From the NCBI RefSeq assembly GCF_021405525.1, contig NZ_JAGQAG010000001.1:3162001-3226000 (forward strand): a stretch of 64,000 nt of DNA, in the 5' to 3' direction. The notes under the pieces were generated by a model, which saw only the letters and a program-made list of their open reading frames with translations, was not told the origin of the DNA and searched no databases. The DNA comes from Ruegeria pomeroyi (GTDB lineage: Bacteria > Pseudomonadota > Alphaproteobacteria > Rhodobacterales > Rhodobacteraceae). Below are positions 17,713 through 25,724 of this stretch, piece by piece. A program made the position numbers and the translations under genes. Position 1 is the first letter of the stretch. Each line of letters starts with the position of its first letter.

Positions 17713-18514
17713 GGGACAGCTCCCTGGATCGGTTGGTGGCAGCGGCAACGGCGCGGTTGAGCAGGCCCGGAAAGCCGGTCTGAGGTTCCATCAGCACCTC
17801 AAGCGCCGCCTGGGTGGTGCCATTGGGCGAGGTCACGTTGACGCGCAACTGGGCGGGGTCCTCGTCGGCCACCTCGGCCAGGGCGCCCGCGCCTGCGACG
17901 GTGGCCTTGGCCAGCTGCATCGCCAGATCGGCGGGCAGGCCCTGCACCGTGCCGGCGGCGGCCAAAGTCTCGATCAGGTGGAACACATAGGCCGGGCCCG
18001 AGCCGCTGACGCCGGTGACCGCATCCATCTGATCCTCGCGCTCCAGCCGCACGGTCTGACCCACCGCCTTGAGCAGCGCCTCGGCCAGGTCGAGATCGGT
18101 CGCAGAGGTGCGGGCGTTGCCGATCAGCGCGGTGATGCCGCGCCCGATGGCGGCGGGCGTGTTGGGCATGGCGCGCACGATCGGGGTTTCGGCGCCAAGG
18201 ATCTGTTCATAGGTGGCGATCGAGGTTCCGGCGGCGACCGAGACAAAGAGCGTGGTGCCGTTGCCCATCGCCTGCATCTGCGGCAGCGCGGCGCCCATCA
18301 TCTGCGGTTTGACCGCGATGAGGACAATGGCCGGATCACCGGGCAACTCGACGTTCACATGCACGCCCTGCGCCTTGACCCAATCCGACGGATAGGGGTC
18401 GATCACCCAGACCGAGCCCGCGGGCAGCCCGCCGTCGAGCCAGCCGGCGAGCATCGCCGATCCCATCTTGCCACAGCCCAGCAATACCAGCCCGCGGCGC
18501 GCGATATCAGACAT
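17705..18514 (-). CDS. proC: Pyrroline-5-carboxylate reductase
   Basis: Last enzyme of proline synthesis, reducing pyrroline-5-carboxylate with NAD(P)H. From MSDIARRGLVLLGCGKMGSA at 18514 it has 269 aa. GCGKMGSAMLAGWL is the dinucleotide-binding loop and DAVTGVSGSGPAYVFHLIE the signature of the substrate/oligomerisation domain, with SPNGTTQAALEVL near the end. AGGAGAGGGG lies 12 nt before this ATG, so the in-frame GTG two codons upstream (18520) is an alternative start. It heads a three-gene overlapping set with csaA and a dehydrogenase. Confidence 0.95.
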   Translation of the reverse strand: MSDIARRGLVLLGCGKMGSAMLAGWLDGGLPAGSVWVIDPYPSDWVKAQGVHVNVELPGDPAIVLIAVKPQMMGAALPQMQAMGNGTTLFVSVAAGTSIATYEQILGAETPIVRAMPNTPAAIGRGITALIGNARTSATDLDLAEALLKAVGQTVRLEREDQMDAVTGVSGSGPAYVFHLIETLAAAGTVQGLPADLAMQLAKATVAGAGALAEVADEDPAQLRVNVTSPNGTTQAALEVLMEPQTGFPGLLNRAVAAATNRSRELSRG

Positions 18515-18559
18515 GTCCACGATTTGCCCCTCTCCTGTCATCCGGTTCGGGGCACAGGT

Positions 18560-19060
18560 TTAAGCCCGGCCATAAGCCTCTGCAATGGCGACCTGCATCG
18601 CGTCGGCGGGGCTGCGGTTGCCCCAGACCATCAGCTGAATCGCCGGGTAATAGCGCTCGGCGCTCAGGACGGCGGCACCGATCATGGTGTCGATCTGCTC
18701 GGCACTGGCCACCTGACCGCCCGCCAGCACCAGACCATAACGATAAACCATCAGGTTCTGCGCCGCCCAATAGGTGAAGGTCCCGGCCCAGCACTGATCG
18801 TTCATCGCGTTGATCAATTCGTAAAGCTGCGGCAGCTTTTCGGCCGGCGGCTCCATCTCGAAGGTGCAGATCAGGCGCAGCGTCTCGTCATAGCCCGACC
18901 AGGCCAGCGTCAGCGAATAGGTCCGCCACTGCCCTTCGACCGCCATGGCGATCTGGTCATCGCCAATCCGGTCGAAATCCCAATCATGGTGTTCGGCCAG
19001 ATGTTCGACAATGTCGATAGGATGGATGTCTTCTTCCAGGAACTGCTCGGAAAGGGCCAT
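18560..19060 (-). CDS. YbjN domain-containing protein
   Basis: 166-aa cytoplasmic protein starting MALSEQFLEEDIHPIDIVEH. It matches the YbjN family common in alphaproteobacteria: DFDRIGDDQIAMAVEGQWRT, YSLTLAWSGYDETLRLIC, and the helical INAMNDQCWAGTFTYWA. The fold resembles type III secretion chaperones, and members have been linked to stress and motility phenotypes, but no biochemical role is established. It lies 46 bp upstream of proC on the same strand and may be cotranscribed. Confidence 0.85.
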   Translation of the reverse strand: MALSEQFLEEDIHPIDIVEHLAEHHDWDFDRIGDDQIAMAVEGQWRTYSLTLAWSGYDETLRLICTFEMEPPAEKLPQLYELINAMNDQCWAGTFTYWAAQNLMVYRYGLVLAGGQVASAEQIDTMIGAAVLSAERYYPAIQLMVWGNRSPADAMQVAIAEAYGRA

Positions 19061-19380
19061 GCTGCCACCTCACTGATGTCTAGCTGCAAGGGGCTGTCAG
19101 CGCCCCAGCGCTAGTCGCCTTTTCTACAGACCGGGTGATTTCCCTGTGTCCATACTAGATATGGTGCAGGCTAACGGCCGATCTGGCAACCGGAAATTTG
19201 GGGATAAACCCACATTATTTGGGGACAGCTCCGACAAGTTGTGGGAAACGCGGCACGCAGCGCAAAATATTGGCTGCCCCTGACAGGTTCCGCTTGCGAT
19301 CCGATCGGCCCTGCTCAAAATAAGCCAGGCCGCCCGCGTGGTCTCTACGCCGGCTGCCTTTTCTCTCCCCGGAACGGGTC
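19061..19380. other. Intergenic region between ybjN-like gene and ubiK
   Basis: 320 bp with no convincing gene or tRNA. ATTTGGGGA occurs twice (about 19194 and 19217). The ybjN-like gene promoter must lie at the left side. A short hairpin, GGGGC-TGTCA-GCGCC-type, sits near 19090. Nothing else stands out. Confidence 0.35.
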
Positions 19381-19629
19381 TCAGTCCTTCAGGCGCGCCT
19401 CGAGCGCCGCGACACGCGCGGCCAGCGCCTCGTTCTCCTCGCGCGCCTTTTGCGCCATGGCGCGGACGGCGTCGAATTCCTCGCGCGTGACAAAGTCGCG
19501 GTCGGCCAGCCAACGGTCGATCAGCGATTTCATCGCGGTCTCGGCCTCGTCCCGCGCGCCCTGGGCCACGCCCATCGCGTTGGTCATCAGCTGGGAAATG
19601 TCGTCCAGTATCTTGTTGCGGGTCTGCAT
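19381..19629 (-). CDS. ubiK: UbiK/YqiC-family ubiquinone biosynthesis accessory factor
   Basis: 82-aa protein, MQTRNKILDDISQLMTNAMG, with a central amphipathic stretch and a C-terminal coiled coil (VTREEFDAVRAMAQKAREEN, then EALAARVAALEARL). This is the BMFP/YqiC pattern. In E. coli UbiK works with UbiJ in assembling the ubiquinone biosynthesis complex, and homologues have membrane-fusion activity in vitro. Length matches the family. It is divergent from lgt with under 100 bp between them, an arrangement I recall as common in related genomes but have not checked. Confidence 0.88.
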   Translation of the reverse strand: MQTRNKILDDISQLMTNAMGVAQGARDEAETAMKSLIDRWLADRDFVTREEFDAVRAMAQKAREENEALAARVAALEARLKD

Positions 19630-19725
19630 CTGTCTTCTCCGTGTCGAAGTTGCCCCCTATATGGGCAACAAAGGGGCAAGGCTCAAGGTTGACTTCTGCC
19701 GCATGCCCCGGGCATTGAGGCGCAT

Positions 19726-20613
19726 ATGCAGGCAGTACTGAATTTTCCCGACCTTTCACCCGAACTGTTCTCGATCTCGCTGTTCGGGATGGAGCTCGCG
19801 CTGCGCTGGTATGCACTTGCCTATATCGCCGGGATCGTCATCGCCTGGAGGCTGGCGGTGTTGGCGACCCGGCGTGCGACGCTCTGGCCCGCGAACACCC
19901 CGCCGATGGCGCCCGCACAGATCGAGGATCTGCTGACCTGGATCATCCTTGGCGTCATCCTGGGGGGGCGGCTGGGTTTTGTCCTGTTCTATCAACCCGC
20001 CTATTACCTGGCCAATCCGGCCGAGATACTGATGGTCTGGCAAGGCGGCATGGCCTTTCATGGCGGCCTTCTGGGTGTGGTGATCGCGGCATGGCTCTAT
20101 TCGTTGCGCCACAACATCCCGAAACTGAGCCTGGCCGACCTGATCACCCATACGGTGCCACCGGGCCTGCTGCTGGGGCGGCTGGCAAACTTCATCAATG
20201 CCGAGCTGTGGGGACGTCCCTCGGACTTGCCTTGGGCGGTGATCTTTCCGGGTCAGGCGGCGCAAGACTGTCCGGGCATCGTAGATCTCTGCGCCCGTCA
20301 CCCTTCGCAGCTTTACGAGGCTGCGCTCGAAGGGCTGCTGCTGGGCGCGCTGCTGTTGTGGCTGGTCTGGCGGCGCGGGGCGCTGAAACGGCCGGGTCTG
20401 ATCACTGGTGTGTTTCTGGCGGGCTATGGTCTGTCGCGCTTCGTGGTCGAGTTCTTTCGGCAGCCCGACGCGCAATTCGTCACCCCCGGCAACCCGCTGG
20501 GCCTGGCCTGGCAGCTGGGTGACTACGGCCTGACCATGGGCCAGCTGCTGTCGCTGCCGATGATCGCGCTGGGGCTGTGGTTCGCATTTCGCGCCCGCGC
20601 GGTACCGGCATGA
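19726..20613 (+). CDS. lgt: Prolipoprotein diacylglyceryl transferase
   Basis: 295-aa inner-membrane enzyme that transfers diacylglycerol from phosphatidylglycerol to the lipobox cysteine of prolipoproteins. It has about seven membrane helices. The signature [14 protein letters not shown] (Lgt motif GRxxNFxNxExxG-like, beginning LLLGRLANF) is intact, as are HGGLLGVV with an essential-type His and the late [13 protein letters not shown]. The start [13 protein letters not shown] follows a modest GAGG site. It opens an operon with two genes joined by ATGA overlaps. Confidence 0.96.
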   Translation: MQAVLNFPDLSPELFSISLFGMELALRWYALAYIAGIVIAWRLAVLATRRATLWPANTPPMAPAQIEDLLTWIILGVILGGRLGFVLFYQPAYYLANPAEILMVWQGGMAFHGGLLGVVIAAWLYSLRHNIPKLSLADLITHTVPPGLLLGRLANFINAELWGRPSDLPWAVIFPGQAAQDCPGIVDLCARHPSQLYEAALEGLLLGALLLWLVWRRGALKRPGLITGVFLAGYGLSRFVVEFFRQPDAQFVTPGNPLGLAWQLGDYGLTMGQLLSLPMIALGLWFAFRARAVPA

Positions 20614-21677
20614 CTCTGACCGGCCTATTGCTGGAACGGATTGCTCAGCAGGGGCCGATCAGCCTGGCCGACTACATGGCCGAGTGCCTGCTGCATCCTG
20701 AATACGGCTATTACACCACCCGCGACCCGCTGGGCGCGGCGGGCGATTTCACCACCGCCCCCGAGATCAGCCAGATGTTCGGCGAACTGATCGGGCTGGC
20801 ACTGGCGCAGGCCTGGATCGACCAGGGGCGGCCTGCACCCTTTACCCTGGCCGAGCTGGGGCCGGGGCGCGGCACGCTGATGAGCGATGCGCTGCGCGCC
20901 ACCCGCGCTGTGCCCGGATTTCACGCCGCCGCCCGGCTCTGGCTGGTCGAGGCCTCGCCGGTGCTGCGCGCCACACAGACTCAGACGCTGACAGGGTATG
21001 CCCCGCAGTGGTGCGACACGGTCGGCGCCCTGCCCGCACAGCCACTGTTTCTGATTGCCAACGAGTTTTTCGATGCGCTCCCCGTGCGCCAGTTCCTGCG
21101 CGCGGGCGCGGGCTGGCGCGAACGTCTGATCGGTGCGCGCGACGGCGTCTTGCATTGGGGGCTGGGCGCCGAGACGCCGCAACCGGCGCTGGCGCATCGG
21201 CTGGAGGATACCCGCGAGGGCGATCTGGTCGAGCTTTGCCCCGCCGCCACACCTATCATCACGGAACTGGCCAGCCGCATCGCCGCCCATGGCGGAGGCG
21301 CGCTGATCGTCGATTACGGTGACTGGCGCTCGCTGGGAGATACGGTTCAGGCGCTGCGGGGCCATGCCCCCTCCGATCCGCTGGCCGATCCCGGTCAGGC
21401 CGATCTGACCGCGCATGTGGATTTTGAACAACTGGCCGTGGCCGCCCGCGCCGCCGGATGCGCCCATAGCCGCCTGACGGCGCAGGGCGTCTTTCTGGAG
21501 CGCCTGGGAATCGCACAAAGGGCCCAGGCGCTGGCTCGCACCGCTGATGAAACCATTTTGAACCAACTGGTCGCCGCACATCGCCGGTTGACGCATCCAC
21601 AGGAAATGGGAAACCTGTTCAAGGTGCTGGGCCTCTATCCCGCCGACGCCACCTCGCCACCCGGATTGGAACCATGA
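20610..21677 (+). CDS. SAM-dependent methyltransferase, MidA/NDUFAF7 family
   Basis: 355-aa protein of the DUF185 family. The ATG at 20610 overlaps the lgt stop (ATGA). N-terminal [20 protein letters not shown] and [19 protein letters not shown] are family hallmarks; the SAM-binding loop is [16 protein letters not shown]. Further motifs are [17 protein letters not shown] and [10 protein letters not shown]. The mitochondrial homologue NDUFAF7 methylates an arginine of complex I NDUFS2 during assembly, so the bacterial protein may act on NuoD; this is inference. It is coupled by overlaps to lgt and pgeF. Confidence 0.92.
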   Translation: MTLTGLLLERIAQQGPISLADYMAECLLHPEYGYYTTRDPLGAAGDFTTAPEISQMFGELIGLALAQAWIDQGRPAPFTLAELGPGRGTLMSDALRATRAVPGFHAAARLWLVEASPVLRATQTQTLTGYAPQWCDTVGALPAQPLFLIANEFFDALPVRQFLRAGAGWRERLIGARDGVLHWGLGAETPQPALAHRLEDTREGDLVELCPAATPIITELASRIAAHGGGALIVDYGDWRSLGDTVQALRGHAPSDPLADPGQADLTAHVDFEQLAVAARAAGCAHSRLTAQGVFLERLGIAQRAQALARTADETILNQLVAAHRRLTHPQEMGNLFKVLGLYPADATSPPGLEP

Positions 21678-22429
21678 CGCTGGAAATCCTGACTGCCGAC
21701 AGCCTGTCTTTTGTCCGCCACGGGTTCTTTACCCGCAGGGGTGGCGCCTCGTCGGGTGTTTTTGCGGGGCTGAACTGCGGCACCGGGTCAAGCGACCAGA
21801 CAGAGATCGTGGCCCTCAACCGTGCGCGTGTCGCGCAGGCGATGGAGGTCGGACACGACGCGTTGGTCGGCGTGCATCAGGTGCATTCACCTGACGTTGT
21901 GACCATTACCGGATCTTTGGGGGAAAAACCGCGGGCCGATGCGATCGTGACCGCGACGCCCGGTCTGGCGCTGTCGGTCCTGACCGCCGATTGCCAACCC
22001 GTGCTGTTTGCCGACCCTGACGCTGGAGTGATCGGCGCCGCCCATGCCGGATGGCGCGGCGCCCGCGACGGGGTGCTGGAGGCGACGCTGGATGCGATGG
22101 AGGCGCTGGGGGCCCACCGCGCCAATGTCACCGCCGTGATCGGCCCCACCATCTCGCAACGCGCCTATGAGGTCGGCCCGGATTTCTTTGATGATTTCCT
22201 GACCGAGGATACGGACAACAGCCGATTCTTCGCGAATGGGACCGGAGACCGGATGCTGTTCGATCTGCCTGCCTATGGGCTACACCGCCTGCGTATGGCG
22301 GGTTGCGGCCGGGCAGAATGGACACGCCACTGCACTTACTCGGATCCCCATCGCTTTTACTCGTATCGACGCGCCACACATGCACGCGAAGCCGATTACG
22401 GGCGGCTGATCTCGGTCATTCGCCTATAG
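21674..22429 (+). CDS. pgeF: Purine nucleoside phosphorylase/laccase-domain protein (YfiH/PgeF family)
   Basis: 251-aa protein with a 4-bp overlap to the methyltransferase. Motifs include NCGTGSSDQTEIVALNRARV, the zinc-ligand His in VGVHQVHSPDVV, LTADCQPVLFAD (Cys ligand), AAHAGWRGARDGVLE (His), and WTRHCTYSDPHRFYSYRR. LACC1/YfiH proteins act on purine nucleosides (adenosine deaminase/phosphorylase activities), and E. coli YfiH was proposed to edit peptidoglycan precursors. Which role applies here is unclear. It is the last gene of the lgt operon. Confidence 0.92.
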   Translation: MTLEILTADSLSFVRHGFFTRRGGASSGVFAGLNCGTGSSDQTEIVALNRARVAQAMEVGHDALVGVHQVHSPDVVTITGSLGEKPRADAIVTATPGLALSVLTADCQPVLFADPDAGVIGAAHAGWRGARDGVLEATLDAMEALGAHRANVTAVIGPTISQRAYEVGPDFFDDFLTEDTDNSRFFANGTGDRMLFDLPAYGLHRLRMAGCGRAEWTRHCTYSDPHRFYSYRRATHAREADYGRLISVIRL

Positions 22430-22488
22430 GTGCGAAGCGGTAGTCGACGCGGGCCCGTTTTGCCACATTCTGGCCGCACGATCCGCAG

Positions 22489-22551
22489 TTACAAGCTACC
22501 CCAATTTTCGAATTTAGATTTCATTTATATTTTTAAACCACTTACAAGCTA
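22489..22551. repeat. Direct repeats TTACAAGCTA flanking an AT-rich block
   Basis: TTACAAGCTA occurs at 22489-22498 and 22542-22551, 53 bp apart, on either side of a strikingly AT-rich stretch (about 22502-22540). This lies 150-210 bp upstream of the Arg-rich miniprotein gene in otherwise GC-rich DNA. Such a layout suits a promoter with paired binding sites. No regulator can be named. Confidence 0.45.
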
Positions 22552-22699
22552 ACAACATCCGATTTACCGGACGTTAATCAGTGCCGGAATGTCGCTCATT
22601 TTTCAAGGAACGGCCCCAGACCTGCCCCAAACTGCTGGCAATTTGAATAGCAACGGAAACGTGTCGCCGCACAGTCGGCACTTAGGCAGGAGTGAAACC

Positions 22700-22840
22700 A
22701 TGGCTCAGACCCGCTTTGTGAAATCGGTAGTCGCAAACGCAGAAAAGATCGAGGTCCAGATGCCTTGGGCGCGCGGTGTGCGCCGGGCGGCCATGATCGC
22801 GCGCAGGAATACCGCACAGCGCAAGCTGAAGTCGGCCTGA
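22700..22840 (+). CDS. Conserved-looking basic miniprotein, 46 aa
   Basis: A short frame preceded by AGGAG at ideal spacing (22687-22692) encodes MAQTRFVKSVVANAEKIEVQ and a strongly basic C-terminal half, MPWARGVRRAAMIARRNTAQ, ending RKLKSA. There are 10 Arg/Lys in the last 26 residues and no membrane segment, which suggests nucleic-acid binding. It does not match DUF1127, though the Arg-rich helical style is similar. It is followed by a nested hairpin and a strong GC stem. I judge it real from the ribosome site, codon use and the AT-rich promoter region upstream. Confidence 0.65.
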   Translation: MAQTRFVKSVVANAEKIEVQMPWARGVRRAAMIARRNTAQRKLKSA

Positions 22841-22878
22841 GGCGTAGGGGATTAGTCGCAGAGGGCTGCTCGCTGCTC

Positions 22879-22927
22879 CTCTTGCGATCTGGGTCGGACG
22901 CTGCCCCTGACCGACCCGGCACAAGAG
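22879..22927 (+). ncRNA. Candidate structured RNA element (nested hairpin)
   Basis: Outer arms CTCTTG (22879-22884) and CAAGAG (22922-22927) enclose a 7-bp inner stem GGGTCGG (22891-22897) with CCGACCC (22911-22917) and a 13-nt loop containing TGCCCC. The 5' flank carries CTCCTCTTG, an anti-Shine-Dalgarno-like pyrimidine run. It begins 39 bp after the miniprotein stop. It could be a processed 3' UTR sRNA or a complex terminator; expression is not known. Confidence 0.4.
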
Positions 22928-22952
22928 CCCGCCCCGCGCGTAGCGGGGCGGG
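22928..22952. terminator. Strong GC hairpin downstream of the miniprotein gene
   Basis: A perfect 10-bp stem CCCGCCCCGC / GCGGGGCGGG with a 5-nt loop directly adjoins the nested hairpin. It lacks a U-tract (ACTTGGGG follows), so it is either a weak intrinsic terminator or an RNA 3' end stabiliser. Confidence 0.5.
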
Positions 22953-23180
22953 ACTTGGGGCAACGTAAAGAGTTCGGGCGCTTGCGCCTGTTTGGAAACA
23001 GTTCTGAGGGGAACGCTGCATTGGCCACGGAAACCAGGTTTTTCTGTCGCTTTTTTTGACAAATTGAACCGTTTCTCGTCATGTTTCCACTGAGTTCAGA
23101 TGAGGACACCTTGTCCGTCTGACGTCGTCGGTGGGGGCCGGCGCAGATGCGACCCGAAGTAGGAAAGGGCCGATATCGCC

Positions 23181-23966
23181 ATGTCTATCCCCCATTCGCT
23201 CGCTCGAGCGGCGCGGAACGCTGTTCAGACCAGCCCCGTCTTGCCGGATCCGGCTACACTGCGAGGACCCCAGCAGCGCCCACAAATGCGCCGATACGAG
23301 GTCAACACTCTTCTGGAAAACGGCAATGTCGTGCAAACCCGCCACATCGCCCCGGCCCTGCCGCTTTTCGAAGATGCGTTTTGTGCCTTTTCGCGTGGAT
23401 CGCTGATCGACACCGACTGCGGCCCGATGGCGATCGAAGATTTGCTACCTGGAGATCGGGTAATCATTCATGACGGCTCGGCCCAGGAAGTTGTCTGGAA
23501 GGGCTCGACCGTGATCGTGCCTGGCCGCGTTTCGGCCACCGGTCGCGACTATCGGCTGACACGGATCATGGCGGATGCATTTGGCATGCAGCGCCCAATG
23601 TCCGGCGTCATCGCCGGCCCCTCAGCCCGGCTTTTGGCGACGCCGGGACACCTGCGCGCGCTGGCGGGCGATCAGCCGATGCTGACTCCGGCACAGCATT
23701 TTGTCGATGGCATGGGAATCATCGAAACCGCACCACCGACCCCTGTCGAGGTCTTCCACATTTGCCTGCGGCGCCATGCGGTTATCAATGTCGACGGTTT
23801 GCAGTTCGAGACATATCACCCCGGTGTTCAGGCGGTGCGGGTCCTTAATCAGGCGATCCGCTCGCTATATCTCAATCTGTTTCATCACATTGATCAATTG
23901 ACCGATTTCGGCCCGCAAGCATTTCCTCGCGCGGGAGAAGGTGAAATCGACGCGATCCCCGCCTAA
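23181..23966 (+). CDS. Hint (hedgehog/intein) domain protein
   Basis: 261-aa protein whose residues ~68-215 form a Hint_2-type domain. CAF at the domain start provides the conserved Cys, followed by SRGSLIDTDCGPMAIEDL, LPGDRVIIHDGSAQEVVWKG, and the TPGH motif in ARLLATPGHLRAL; the end has VFHICLRRHAVINVDGLQFE. In Rhodobacteraceae such domains occur as free-standing proteins or at the ends of large secreted proteins and are thought to self-process. This one has no repeats, signal peptide or obvious extein partner. Its start MSIPHSLARAARNAV is 14 nt after an AGGAAAGGG-like site, so the exact start is uncertain. Confidence 0.85.
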   Translation: MSIPHSLARAARNAVQTSPVLPDPATLRGPQQRPQMRRYEVNTLLENGNVVQTRHIAPALPLFEDAFCAFSRGSLIDTDCGPMAIEDLLPGDRVIIHDGSAQEVVWKGSTVIVPGRVSATGRDYRLTRIMADAFGMQRPMSGVIAGPSARLLATPGHLRALAGDQPMLTPAQHFVDGMGIIETAPPTPVEVFHICLRRHAVINVDGLQFETYHPGVQAVRVLNQAIRSLYLNLFHHIDQLTDFGPQAFPRAGEGEIDAIPA

Positions 23967-23976
23967 GGAAGCGAAC

Positions 23977-24135
23977 ATGGGTTTACTGGTTTTTTGGGGC
24001 TTGAGTTGCCTGGCGATAATTTTTCTGCCGCCGATGTCTGCCCATCCGCCTTCGGAAAAGATCAGGCTGTCCGGCTCAAACGCTCCTCGAGCACATCGAA
24101 AGGAACGCCGGGTTCGTCCTTCGCCCCGCGAATGA
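23977..24135 (+). CDS. Possible small membrane peptide, 52 aa
   Basis: AAGGAAGCGAAC precedes the ATG at 23977. The product starts MGLLVFWGLSCLAIIFLPPM, a plausible membrane or signal segment, followed by a basic tail (HRKERRVRPSPRE). It begins 10 bp after the Hint gene stop, but its 3' half overlaps the end of the lrp-like gene on the other strand, so the tail composition may only be the antisense of that gene. Weakly supported. Confidence 0.25.
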   Translation: MGLLVFWGLSCLAIIFLPPMSAHPPSEKIRLSGSNAPRAHRKERRVRPSPRE

Positions 24136-24562
24136 CAAGCGAGGTCTTGACGCTGGCCACGTTGGGCGTTGTCAGCAACTGACCAGTCAGAAAACTCTGG
24201 AAACTGCTTAGGTCCGGCGCCACGCATTTCAGCATGAAATCGACCTCGCCGTTCAGCATGTGACACTCGCGCACCAGTGGCCACTCGCGGCAGCGCGCCT
24301 CGAATGCGCTCAACTCTACCTCGGCCTGACTTTCCAGCCCCACCATGGCAAAGACCTGCACCTCGAACCCCAGTTCGCGGGCGTTGACCTCGGCGTGATA
24401 GCCCCGGATCAGCCCGGCATCCTCAAGCGCACGGACACGTCGCAGGCAAGGCGGCGCCGAGATTCCGACCCGCTTGGCCAGCTCGACATTGGTCATGCGG
24501 CCATCCGCCTGAAGTTCCGCCAGAATCTTGCGGTCTATCTCGTCCAGCCGGTGCGCGACCAT
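24062..24562 (-). CDS. Lrp/AsnC family transcriptional regulator
   Basis: 166-aa feast/famine regulator. The ATG at 24562 (MVAHRLDEIDRKILAELQ) follows GGGAG at 6 nt; an in-frame TTG two codons upstream is not needed. The N-terminal HTH reads MTNVELAKRVGISAPPCLRR and the C-terminal RAM effector domain begins VQVFAMVGLESQAEVEL with CHMLNGEVDFMLKCVAPDL. It is divergent from trxB and may regulate it or itself. The ligand is probably an amino acid, as in the family. Confidence 0.92.
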   Translation of the reverse strand: MVAHRLDEIDRKILAELQADGRMTNVELAKRVGISAPPCLRRVRALEDAGLIRGYHAEVNARELGFEVQVFAMVGLESQAEVELSAFEARCREWPLVRECHMLNGEVDFMLKCVAPDLSSFQSFLTGQLLTTPNVASVKTSLVIRGAKDEPGVPFDVLEERLSRTA

Positions 24563-24778
24563 GAACAACTCCCGTTTTTTGCGGTTCTTATAACAGCCCC
24601 GGTCGGCTGCGCAATAATCTTTCGTACATGCGCAATTTTCTTCCCGAGCCTTGCCGGTTCACACCCCGATGCCCGGCGGCACACGCGAATGTGCAAAGGG
24701 GTTTAAGAGCGCGCGCCGGGCGGTTATATCCCCTCTTCGACAGGCGGTGCGCCGCCAGCCAACTGCATTGGGGATATC

Positions 24779-25720
24779 ATGGCCGAGACACGTCACACCA
24801 AGGTTCTGATCATCGGCTCGGGGCCCGCTGGCTATACCGCCGGCGTCTATGCCAGCCGCGCCATGCTGGAGCCGATCCTGGTTCAGGGGATCGAACCGGG
24901 CGGCCAGCTGACCACCACCACCGAAGTCGAGAACTGGCCCGGCGATACCGAGGTGCAGGGCCCCGACCTGATGGTGCGGATGGAGGCCCATGCCAAGGCG
25001 ATGGGCTGCGAGATCATCGGCGATATCATCACCTCGCTCGATACCTCGGCCCGCCCCTTTGTCGCCAAGGGCGACAGTGGCACGACTTATACCGCCGACG
25101 CGGTGATCCTGGCGACCGGCGCCCGCGCCAAATGGCTGGGGATGGAGAGCGAGGAAAAGTTCAAAGGGTTTGGTGTCTCTGCCTGCGCCACCTGCGACGG
25201 GTTCTTCTATCGTGGACAGGAAATCGTGGTGATCGGCGGCGGCAATACGGCGGTCGAAGAGGCGCTGTTTCTGACCAATTTCGCCTCCAAGGTGACGCTG
25301 ATCCACCGCCGCGACGAGCTGCGCGCCGAGAAGATCCTGCAGGATCGCCTGTTCAAGAACGAAAAGATCGTGCCGCTCTGGTTCCACCAACTGGAAGAGG
25401 TCTATGGCACCGACAGCCCGCTGGGCGTCGAAGGGGTCAAGGCGCGCAACGTGCAAACCGGCGAGATCACCGACATCCCCTGCAAGGGCGTGTTCGTGGC
25501 CATCGGCCATGCACCCGCCAACGAACTGGTCAAGGATGTGCTGGAGCTGCACAACGGCGGCTATGTCAGCGTCAAGCCCGGAACCACCGAAACCTCGATC
25601 CCCGGCATCTTTGCCGCCGGTGACCTGACCGACCACAAATACCGCCAGGCGGTGACCAGCGCCGGCATGGGCTGCATGGCCGCGCTTGATGCCGAACGGT
25701 TCCTGGCGGAGCAGGAGTGA
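24779..25720 (+). CDS. trxB: Thioredoxin-disulfide reductase
   Basis: 313-aa FAD/NADPH flavoenzyme that reduces thioredoxin. FAD-binding [18 protein letters not shown] lies at the N terminus, the redox pair Cys136/Cys139 in [10 protein letters not shown], the NADPH motif [15 protein letters not shown], and the FAD-binding C-terminal [20 protein letters not shown]. Length is standard. The upstream 210 bp are shared with the divergent Lrp-type regulator. The RES-domain gene follows after 4 bp, with its ribosome site inside the end of trxB, so the two are likely cotranscribed. Confidence 0.97.
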   Translation: MAETRHTKVLIIGSGPAGYTAGVYASRAMLEPILVQGIEPGGQLTTTTEVENWPGDTEVQGPDLMVRMEAHAKAMGCEIIGDIITSLDTSARPFVAKGDSGTTYTADAVILATGARAKWLGMESEEKFKGFGVSACATCDGFFYRGQEIVVIGGGNTAVEEALFLTNFASKVTLIHRRDELRAEKILQDRLFKNEKIVPLWFHQLEEVYGTDSPLGVEGVKARNVQTGEITDIPCKGVFVAIGHAPANELVKDVLELHNGGYVSVKPGTTETSIPGIFAAGDLTDHKYRQAVTSAGMGCMAALDAERFLAEQE

Positions 25721-25724
25721 TCCG

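Larger units (their letters stand above)
22841..23180. other. Intergenic region with structured elements before the Hint gene
   Basis: 340 bp between the miniprotein and the Hint-domain gene. The first 110 bp hold two consecutive strong secondary structures (listed separately). The remainder is less structured, becomes T-rich near 23040-23060 (GTCGCTTTTTTTGAC), and must contain the promoter of the Hint-domain gene. Confidence 0.5.

Noticed and set aside
19061..19380. Possible tRNA or riboswitch near 19,090
   Set aside because: No cloverleaf could be built; only a short GC hairpin is present.
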